From positions 62,001 through 126,000 of the forward strand of contig BDIU01000176.1 in the NCBI GenBank assembly GCA_002118135.1: a DNA stretch of 64,000 nt, read 5' to 3'. The position numbers and the translations under genes were made by a program. This DNA is from Trebouxia sp. TZW2008 (Eukaryota > Chlorophyta > Trebouxiophyceae > Trebouxiales > Trebouxiaceae). A model generated the notes under the pieces. The model ran no database searches. It was not told the origin of the DNA and saw only the letters and a list, made by a program, of their open reading frames with translations. Below are positions 32,701 to 42,700 of this stretch, piece by piece. Numbering within the stretch: position 1 is the first letter of the stretch; each line of letters opens with the position of its first letter.

Positions 32701-35700
32701 GAGACTGAAGGGTCTACCTTGGCAGTGGACAAGAGCAAGGGGCAGGCAGCAGACAAGGGAGCCAAGGCACCTAGAGCCAAGAATGCGTACATGTTCTTCA
32801 TGGCTGACAAGAGGGATGCTGTCAAGGGTATGTCTCTGCTGTTTGTTTGCTTTGACAGAATGTGCCTGTTTGCAAACCACGTAACTTCTTTGCCAGAAGC
32901 CCATGTATAGGTGCTTTTGTTTTTTTCTTGCATGGCCATCCCTTGCGCTAATGTGCCCAAATGCTTCAACTTGTATTTGTGCTGAAATATATTGAGGCAC
33001 ATCTTGCCTTTGCATCGCATATATTCCAAGCCAGCACGAGTTCATCAGCACACAAAGCTATACCTGCTGCAGCTATGTATCCAGCCTTTATTGCTCTTCA
33101 CACACACCATACGTCCAGTATGGCTCTCTCTGACACATCCTGATGGCTGTGGATGGCTGCAGCTGAGACTCCTGGCATATCAGTGGGTGACATAGCAAAG
33201 GCCATTGGCGAGATGTGGAGAGGTTTGAGTGAGCAAGACAAGAAGCCATACCAGGTATGCTTTTGAGCTGTGTATCTTGATGCGTCTTACAGTGGCCATA
33301 TGCATCTTGACAATGTATGATGCGCATACAGCCCGTGAATGAGACCTCATCAGGACTGCACATACATGGTGAAGATGTGTACAAGCTGAGGTCTTGCTCA
33401 TTGTCTTTGTCAAAAGTATCGCAAGATGAGGTGCACAAGCTGGCCTAGCAAATCACTGCTGTGGGGCCCTTCTTTGATTAGCTCCTGTAGTGAATACACG
33501 CAAGCATTTGCCTGACGTTGATTCTGTCATGGCCTAATGTTCATGCTGTTTTGGCGTGAACAGCCACTTTTGCAGTAGTAGCAGTGCAGACCTGATGACA
33601 ACCTGGCACAGGCTTCTTACATGCATTCAGCTCTTTGTATGTAATGCTGCAGGACATAGCAGATGCTGACAAGGACAGGGTTGCCAAGGTGAAGGCTAGC
33701 TCGCCTCCAGTGCCAAAGCAAGCAAAGTTAGCCAAGGCAGCTTCAGAACCCAAGGCTGAGAAAGCACCCAGAGCTAAGAGCGCATACATGGTGAGCTTAG
33801 TGAAGGAAGTGTTTTGTCATACCTGTATTGTACACACAGACAACGGTGCTGCCCTGCGTCACAACTTGCCTTGTTGAAAGAGGTCGGGTGCTGTCGGCTG
33901 ACTTTGTTTCCAGGGCTGTGTGTCTGTTGCCGCAGTTTGCTTTATCAAACCAGGTCGGCAGGTGTATCTTGACTAACATTGTGTCAGTACAGCAGTGGTG
34001 AAGCTGAAGTACGTATTGCCTTGTGTCTGAGATGTAAGCACAGCATACACACACAAGCCACCTAACAAAACAGAATGGTTCATGTTGCGCCAATGATGGA
34101 TTGTATGCTGCAGTTGTTCTGTGATGCCAAGCGTGAGGAGATCAAAGCAGCAAACCCTGGAGCAGGATTTGGAGACACAGGCAAGCTGCTAGCGGCTGCT
34201 TGGAAGGAATGCAATGCAGAAGACAAGGAGAAGTTTCAGCAGCAAAGTCAGGTGGGCAATCTGCTTTCTGCATTGTCATGCTGGGTAGTGTCTCATGCAT
34301 GCAGTTTTTTGGAAGTCAATGCAGTTCATGAGGGCATGTAAGCAAGAACAGCAGTGTGGCATTTTTGCAAGCCTTGCATGCGTTCTTTCTGCAGTGATGC
34401 ACGCAAGCTTCTGGAGGGTATGTCTCCAAATGTGTATTTCTGCAGACTGACTCGTATCACACCCAGGCCACTGTTCATGCTTGTGCTCCAGGCCACATCA
34501 GTCCGAGAAATACTTTTATGTTTGCATTGGCTACGTCAGTGTCATCACCCATGTCAAGGCACTATGCGACTTGTGCTGCATATTGCACACGATGAGCTTC
34601 TGAGGTATGTTCATGATGGTTCTGGCTTCCTGCTGCAGAGTGCCAAGCTGGAGCTGCAAGCTAATTCTGCAGCTGCTACTTTGGCATCAGTCAAGACCAA
34701 ATCAACCCAGAAACCTAAACCCAGCAAGCCTGCTGCTGAGCCCATCAAGGAACCTGCTGACACAACAGCTTCGGAAGACACCAGGGCAGGTACTGAGATG
34801 AGTGAGGAGTCTGAAGAAGCAGAAGGTGCTGATGATAGCATGGCACAATTGCCTGAAGCATCAAAGGCAGAAGTCGTTTCAGGCAAGCACAATCCTTCTC
34901 AAGCGTAGCCCGTTGCAAGTGCACCATCAGATGTTTTATGGCCTTTAGTCCACCAGCAGTAGTTGTCACTTAGTAGTAGCTTTTCTGACATCCACATTAT
35001 CAGGCGTCAGCTTGGTATGTTGGACCTTGCCCACTATTACAGTTGACAACTCTGTGTGATGCCTTCGTATGAGAGGTGCTCAGCCTGGAAGTGAACAATG
35101 CAGCATGCAATGATGGACTTGTGACTGTTTTGCCAATCAAGGCAGTTCTGCAGTCATCTTGTGAAAGCAGCACTCAGGCGGTCTTGATATCGCAGACTCT
35201 GATCGCAGACTTCTGTTGCTGTACTGGAATTGCAGCCAGTTGTGAGATGCTTCTATGTTTCTATTCTGCAGGCAGTCATGCATCACACAATGTGAGTGAG
35301 GGCGCAACAGAGGCATCAGCAGCCACACCCGCAGCTGCAGCACAGTCTGCACCACAGGCTGAAGATGATGAAAGCGATGATGAGGCTGACCGTGAGGTAA
35401 AGTACTGTGCCATCCTGCCAGTTTGTGTGTGCATGTATGTTTCTGTAGTTCATCAGGTCAGGACATTGGATCAGCAGAAATGCTGGACAAGTCAGCAAAT
35501 ACTACAAAGCTGTTATGTCAAGGCAAGCTGGTCACGCCTTGGCTTTGTTGCATGTGCCCTGTTTCAATGCTCTGGCAAGCTCAGGGGTTAGCTGTGTTGC
35601 TGCATGTGCTCGACGTGAGCCCATGCAATTGGAGTGCAGATTGGACCAGGATAAAGTATGATTCTTACTTTCTGCTAACTGCCTTCTCATGTGCAAAGGC

Positions 35701-38700
35701 CATGGCAAAGCAACTGAGAAAAGCAATTGTGAGATGATGTGGCCCAACGTGACGTGATGTCTGCAGCTGACTTATGGCCTGTGTCTGCAGAATGCTGACT
35801 GGGATGCCAACCCTGCTGAGTTCATCATTGGCCATACCTATCACAACAAGGTAAGTCCTCAGAATTTATCCATGCACCCACACACGTTTGATGTTGCTTG
35901 ACTTGCATAAGCTGTGGATGTCCAAGTGACAGTCCATGAATTGTCCTTTTGGATGATCACAAGCTAATGCAGGCAATGCAAAGCACCCTGTATTGATGTG
36001 CATTTGCAATATGCCTATCAGACAAAGCATTGATGCTGCTGCTGCCCAAAGCCCAAAGGTCAAAGCCAGCAACTGCTCCCTTGCATGGCTAGATTTGTTG
36101 TCAGCTTTGGTCACCTCTTGTAGCAAACAGCAGGAAATTTTCAATTTGATTTGCTGCAGTACATGGTGAAGAGGAAGGGGCTTGACTTCACAGAGTATGG
36201 TCTTGTGGATGCAAGGGCAGCCAAACGGCAGCGCCTCAATGAAGACAACAATGACGCCAAGTACGCTTTCAATCTGCAATGCTTTCGTGCTTAACCCTTG
36301 CCGTCACAACGTGTGTGCGTGCATCAGGGGTAGCATGGATCCCGAGCCAAAAAGGCTTCAATGGCCAAAGCATTGGTTGCAGTACTGGCTTTTGATCACA
36401 CATACAGACACTCTTTCAACGCTTTCATGTTTGCTGCTTGTCTGCACTTCCAAAGACAACGGTTTCTCCTGTGAGTTCACGTTGTTGGCTTACTCTGCAG
36501 CATGCTTCATGATGTACGTTTGTGTCACTGCGCTGACACCTTCTGTGCTGTGTCTTGACCTTGACAAACTCTGCCGTCCTTGCTTGGTCACTCTGCATAA
36601 ACTGACAGTGACACGCGTTGTGATATGTCCGCAGGGTGCCTGTGTCTTTGAACATGGTGGAGGAGTATGATGCTTTCTGCAAGGACTTCAGAAGAACCGT
36701 GCACGAGAATCAGGACCAAGGGAACCTAGACCTAGGTGAGCTTTGTCCGTTTAGTATCTGGGTGTGTTACGGTCCTCACTTTGCCTACCCTGTCCCATGG
36801 GACCCATTTGCTGACATACAAGCTGTGCACTGACATAACTGCATTGTGTGTCTTTAGCAATAATTACGGCCTGTCTCATCAATTTGCGCAGCCTTGATGT
36901 GGTGGTGCAGCTTGGCAACTTCACTTCACCGGCAAGCAGATAACATGAGACCAAGTACAGCTGCTTTGCAACTTCTTCCTCTGACATGCATGCATCACAG
37001 GAGCAGGTTCTGCCTTGGAGATCTTGAAAACACCTGCATCCCAACTTTGTAAAGACACTGTTGCATAGCTTGTGACATTGATTGACACTGCAGCTGATTC
37101 ACTTCTACTTGCGGAGTTGAAAACAACATGGGACAAGGCTCGGTTCTAGGCACCTTGCACCCCAATTTGGTGCAAATGTTCACAGCCTGTGACATCAAGT
37201 TGCGCAGCTCTGAAAGTGCAGTGCAGCTTTATGTTCTCTGTTCACTGATATACAGACAGTATAAGACAAGGTTCAGCTCTGGAGATGCGGAATCACTTGC
37301 AGCGCTTGCTTTTCGAAATAACAACACGTCACAGCCTGCAGCTTGCATGCAGCCTGGTGATTTTTTCTGCTCTGTAATGCAGAAAACATAGGACGGGACT
37401 CAGCTTTGACATGCCAAAGACACATGTAACTAATTCTGCAAAACAATAATGCTTTGCCTGGCATGCAGACAACATAGGACAGGGCTCAGCTCTGGAGATG
37501 TGCTACTACCTGGGCAAGCTACAAGAGGAGCACTACCTGCTCAGCAAGCCTCCCAAGAGAAAGGGTGAAGTGGATATCATGATCAAGGTTCCCATGCTAG
37601 GGTAAGCAAACAGTTACCATGACCTGACACTGGGCAAATTGCAAAAGATCAGCAGCCTTGAATCTGCAGCTGAGTGTGCCAACAAAGGCACAAACTGTAT
37701 GACCCGCTGCTTTAAGCACTCTCACCTGTTGCAGAAGTCAGCTCAATCCAAACACCTGGGCAGTTGACATCAGATCTAGACTGCTATACTGAGCATGCTG
37801 CATATGTACAACACAGTTTTGGCAGCCAGCGTCGGCAATACGTCATGCGCAAACTGCAGAAAATGACAAGTTTCTGCTATTCTTTCAAAACAACTTACCA
37901 CTTCATGAGCTTTTGTTCTCCTCATGTCTATCTTCTGCACTTTGCTGTTCGACCTCGGGTCACACTTCTCCCTTCAGTCTTTGAGTGAAGCAGTGGTCAA
38001 GACAACACACATGTCTCAAGCTGCTTCATTCACAGAGGCTCCTGTGATGATCCCGCAGGGCGCCACATTGTCTTCCTTAAACAATGCAAAAAGCGAATGG
38101 CTTCAACCTGCAGGGTGAGCATGGTGGTGCAAGACAAGACGAGACATCCTAGGCTGCTTTCACTACCTGTGATCAAGCCAGAGTTAGACTTGTCTTGCTC
38201 AAACAATGCAAAAGGCAAAAGAATTGAACCTGCAGGGTTAGCATGGTGGTACAGCGCCTAGTGGACGTGGAGCGTAAGCTCAGAATTCAGGCTGAAGCCC
38301 TGGCAGCTGAGAAGGCCAAGGAGGCTGAATGCCTGAAAGGAGAGCTCACTGTCCTGCAGGTCAGTAATGCATGGTCTATGCAGAGCACGCCCACTGTCAA
38401 CTATCTGCGCAGAGTGTATTGCTAGCATTTTTGTGCAGGTCAGTAGGGCATGACGTGTTTCTGAGCAGCAGAGCCATGTGTTGCAAAATTGTATGGAGCA
38501 CATTGCTGGCATTGGTGCAAGCAAATAGCTAGGCAAATGTGATTTGTGTGCAGCTTTTCAGCAGCTGCTGCGGATTTTGAGTTGCATGCTACCAAGAGCA
38601 GCGCATAAGCTGTTTGTCAGGATGTCAGCAATTGCGCATTAGTGCCCAGGCTTCATAGATCCAGTTTCACCTGCATGATGTCCTGATGTTCTGTTCTGTT

Positions 38701-38753
38701 TGCAGATGATGGCTGAAGCTGTTCATGCTAAGCAGGTAGCCATGGAGGAGTGA
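29796..38753 (+). CDS. Large nuclear protein with two HMG boxes
   Basis: Probably a DNA-bending chromatin protein. Twenty-one exons join in phase to 891 aa: 29796-29861, 30078-30167, 30326-30400, 30484-30681, 30807-30845, 30986-31045, 31265-31408, 31614-31784, 32063-32255, 32492-32827, 33163-33254, 33653-33790, 34114-34251, 34639-34882, 35272-35396, 35791-35850, 36160-36260, 36635-36735, 37469-37601, 38236-38359, 38706-38753. The start MAPKKKTG leads into an acidic region, then Ala/Lys/Pro-rich linker repeats (KAPAKTPAKAPAKK). HMG box 1 begins APRAKNAYMFFMADKR and continues IGEMWRGLSEQDKKPYQ; box 2 begins APRAKSAYM|LFCDAKREE with AAWKECNAEDKEKFQ. The C-terminal part has a basic stretch (RAAKRQRL) and a coiled coil (ERKLRIQAEALAAEKAKEAE) but no family I know. 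The exon ending at 34882 uses a GC donor; if that is wrong, the protein stops at 34908 and the rest is a second gene. Confidence 0.82.
30594..30935 (+). repeat. Duplicated mini-exon in the HMG gene
   Basis: A 39-base module (EEAVDAELQALGE at 30643, AEDVDAELQALAE at 30807) is repeated with its intron flanks at a period of 164. Both copies keep acceptor, frame and GT donor, so both seem to be expressed. The upstream TGTGACATGAAG intron-like stretch is copied too. Confidence 0.9.
32326..32373. repeat. (CCCTCG)n hexanucleotide tract
   Basis: Seven to eight imperfect CCCTCG units inside an HMG-gene intron. Confidence 0.9.
37000..37468 (+). repeat. Acceptor-side array of the HMG gene exon at 37469
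   Basis: The stretch CAGACAACATAGGACAGGGCTCAGC that opens the true exon recurs in diverged form near 37125, 37255 and 37380, with a fainter copy near 37003. The flanking CACCTGCATCCCAACTTTG / CACCTTGCACCCCAATTTG pair at 37033 and 37151 is also duplicated. Confidence 0.88.
38090..38150 (+). repeat. Acceptor-side copy before the HMG gene exon at 38236
   Basis: AACCTGCAGGGTGAGCATGGTGGT at 38105 mirrors the true AACCTGCAGGGTTAGCATGGTGGT at 38227, and the preceding AACAATGCAAAA stretch is shared. Period is about 122. Confidence 0.92.
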
Positions 38754-39721
38754 AACAGTATGCAAAAGCAGACAAGTCCCCAGATGCTTGCACTATACTT
38801 CGTCTCAGGATCAAACATCCACTTTGATCTGTCTTTTATGTGAAGCAAGTTTGGTGTGGATCATTAGGCGTTGAGTTTACATCCAGCTGTTACGTGACAC
38901 TGTGACAGCAGATGCACAGCGTGCCTTGTCAATCTGTGCATGCAGAGTCTGGCGCACCTTTCTACCTTGGCCCCTCATCAACGGCTTCAAAGACAATGTT
39001 GAACTTGTGACTGTCTGCACCTCACGCGAACTTAAAGCATATCTACTCGGGATCCGGGCTACTGCATGTCATGACTGCTTGAAAGAAATAAGCTGAGACA
39101 CAACATGCAGACTGAGTCCTTGTGATAGACCCTGCTTGTGCATGAGACCATGCACACAGCAGCTCTGCATGCTTTGCCTGTTGTGTGCAACAAATTACTA
39201 CACAATATCGTTATCGCATGTGTTTCGCGTGATGCGCTTTTTGCTGCACAGCCAAGCAAACTGGATTGGCTGAAGATCCACTTGGCAGGAGACATGTAGC
39301 CATTGTCCAGCTGGCACGTCAGGTGGGGTACAGTTTGACTAATTTATACGCAACATCGTATCCAGGAAATGTGGCGAATCCCAGGGACCGCTCGTCTTCC
39401 GCTGTCATGACGCCGTTTTGCGTTTTTCACGTGTACTTTCCTGCCATGCTAGCAGTACGCCGTAGCCACAGGTACGGCGTAAATCGTGAACCCGTTTCCA
39501 AAAGGCCATCGGCATGCATCTTGAGTTTGACACCTTTACGAATGCCGTCGACCCGGTGCGATCTTGTTCAGATGATCGCGCAGAGTGAGTGCATTGGGAT
39601 TGACAGTACGTGCAGCGCAGCTTGAGTATGCACTAGCGCAGCCGTCGGGGACTCGAGTCCGATCCCTCGAGACAACCTCTCGCTTGAACAGTTTGGCAGA
39701 ATACCGATTTCGGGCTTGAAC
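38754..39721. other. Intergenic region before the bZIP gene
   Basis: No supported exon. An open stretch at 39266-39625 has no recognisable motif. One CACGTG hexamer occurs near 39429. Confidence 0.5.
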
Positions 39722-42700
39722 ATGATGAAGAGTGTCTTTTCGTGTAGCGACTTCTTGTCCGACCTCTGGCAAAGCGGGACGGACGCCGCTGAGGGTCTTG
39801 GCGGCCTTGCTTGCGTTGCATCAGAAGGCGGCAGCACTCAGGTTGTACGGGACGCAAGTACCGACCTGTTGAATTTGCTGGAGCAGGCAGAGGAGGCTGA
39901 TTCCAACTCTCGTCTTCTCTCACATCTTGCCGCGTCATCGTCAAATAGGCAGGATGTTCCAGGTAATTATCTCAAGCATTGGCGGTTTCGCAAACTTCAG
40001 GAGGAGTGTTTCGGACTGCTTCGTGCCGCCTCACATCGTCGGCCTGCATCAAACGCAGCATTGGATTCATGACATCCTCGCGCTCGTGCGCACAGAGCAC
40101 ATCATGCAATGAGCTACGACCAACTCTGCAGGGAACCAGGGACTTGCTCGACAGACCGAAAGCAGCGTGTTGCAGAGCGGTTATCAGGCAGCACAGCCCT
40201 CGCAGACTCAGCCCTTCTTCCCACAGCCATCTGCAACATTCCCTATGGTACATGCAGAATCCGGCCATCAGCATCAGATGCCTAGCACCTCCACTGCACA
40301 GGCAAGCAAGCTGCAAGCAAGCTGTCAATGAGTTTGCCCAGTCAGCAATCTATACACAGCAAGCATGACATGGTGCTCAGCCGCGCTAGCATTGAGCAAG
40401 ATTCCAAGTCCAGTCAGTCCTTATGCTGTGTCTTCTGACCGCAGGGAGTATTTCACATGGACCCTGTCCAGCAAGCAAAGGCAATATGCAATCATGGAGT
40501 GAGCGTGACAGCACTCCAGCAGCAGCTTGCAGAGCTGAAGGGCAAAGCTTCTGGCTTGGAGTCGATCCTCAGGACAGGCATGCAGAGCAGCGCATCTCCA
40601 TGCTTTCCTGATCTGGCAGGTGATTTGACAGTATCTTGCAAGCTCAGGTGCACCATGTGACTGATACAATGTGGCGAACTACCGCATTTGAAAAGTCCTG
40701 CACAAGCTTAGAAGTTGATGGAATCCAACAGGCACGCCAAGCAGTGCATCTTTGGCTTTCCTGAAGTGGCAGGCATGTCTCAGCCTGCTGCAATCTCAGG
40801 TGCACTGTGTGACGGATACGATGTGGCAATATACCCCTTTAAAACAAACCTGCATAAGCTCTTCTACTTAGCTTGTAGTCAATTTTAATCACAGGCATGC
40901 AGAGCAGTGCATCTCCATGTTTCTCTGAACTGGCAGGTAATTTGTCAATATGTTGCAAGCTCAGGGCTACTACATGCCATGCAGCGATGATTCCCTTTTG
41001 AAAGTGTCCTGCAGAGGCTCTTGCGCAGCAGCCTGCAGTCCATTCACGCCTGTCTGGGGTATGAGGTTGTGTGAGCTCGCATCCAACACTGCTCTTGACT
41101 GCATGGCCAGTATCAACAGTCCAGATACTGTTGGGTTTGCGAGTAAGTCTGGTCAAACTTCGTGTTGTGTAGTGGACTATGCGAGCGCAAGCCAGATGGG
41201 TACCTCAGCCATTTGCAGCTGCACAATTGTTGTTGATAGTGCCATCAACAGCTATTGAACAGCTACAAACAGCTCAGCCACTCATTTGACTTGAAAATTG
41301 AGTTGACTGACTCTCCTCAGCAAAATCAGCGACAAATGCTTGTGACTGGCATTCAAGAATCACAGCAAGCTGTACAAAAGGCAGAGCGGCCAGATTCAGC
41401 TTCAACAATAGATGCCAAGGGGGTCCATTGACAAACAAAATCTCCTTATGCATTCATTGCAGCCAGCCAGCACCATACAAGGACAGTCACAGTGGGCTGC
41501 AGCACCTCTGTACTTGCCGTACTCAATGACGTCCAGGTGTCATGTTTGCAGGCAAGTCAGATCACCCAACAGTTTTCCCTGAGGGGGCTGTTCCTTCAGG
41601 GGCAGTTCCTCAAGGGCCAGTCGCAGCCAGCTCTGCCTCACAGCCTCAGATGGGACTGCAGGAGTACCAGCTGCGCCAGCTGGCAAGCCTGCTGGGTTCT
41701 GCCAACATGGCAGCACTGCAAAGCATATCCATGCCCTTGGGCGTGCCTCAGACCCTACCTGACAGCAACCTCAGGTACTTCATCCATGCATTGGCAGCAA
41801 TAAGTTTGCTCAGATGCTGAACCACACGCAGCACTGCAAAGCAGTACTGTGCCCTTCACAGTGCTTCAGGGCTTACCTGACAGCACCCTCAGTTATTTCA
41901 CTCCGGCTTGCAATAGCGTCTATACAGCTGACAGCTCTGCAAAGCAAAGCCATACCCTCGAGCCTGCCTCAAAGTCTAGCAATAAAAATCTCAGGTACTG
42001 CACTCCGGTCACTCGGGTTCATACAGCGCTGCAGTCCTCTGCCTGCCTTTCTAAAAGCTGAGTTCTGGGTTCCGCCAACACGGCAGCACTGCACAGCATA
42101 GTCATGCCCCCTACAGTGTTTCAGAGTCTGCCTGACAGCAACAACCTCAGGTGTTTCATTTCAGACTGCAGGAGTAATTGTGTATAACAGCTTCTGTACA
42201 AGCTCACAGGCCTGGTCAGAATGTTCCGCAAGCGGCACAGCCGGCACAAGTCTGACATGCCTGCAGGTCTTGCAATCACCAGCCCGCCAAAGTGCATGAC
42301 CACTCCTCAGAAAACAATAACACAGGCGCCATTCCTGAGCTGCACAAGCACACAGGCTCAGAAACTGAGCTTGTCACAAGAACAAACGCACCTGATTCCG
42401 TCCTGTTGTTTGCAGGTCTTCTAGCCCAGCAGCGCCAAAGTGCATGACCACTCCTCAGAAAACGATGACGCAGGCGCCATTCCAGAGCTGCACAAGCTCA
42501 CAGGCTTCAGTGAGGGGGCTGTTGTTGCATCATACTCACCTGGACTTTCAACATGCTTGCAGGTCAACTAGTCAGCAGCCTGCAAGCAGTGCAAAGGTGC
42601 ATGACCACTCCTCAGAAAACGATGACACAGGCGCCATTCCAGAGTTGCACAAGCTCACAGGCCTAAGTGAGGGGGCTGTTGTTGCATCATACTCACCTGG

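Noticed and set aside
34883..35271. Ending the HMG gene at the stop at 34908
   Set aside because: The exon at 35272 completes the codon left by a GC donor at 34882, and the following exons stay in phase to 38753. Kept as an alternative only.
39266..39625. Open frame of 119 codons upstream of bZIP
   Set aside because: No recognisable domain, and no splice junction linking it to the bZIP start at 39722.
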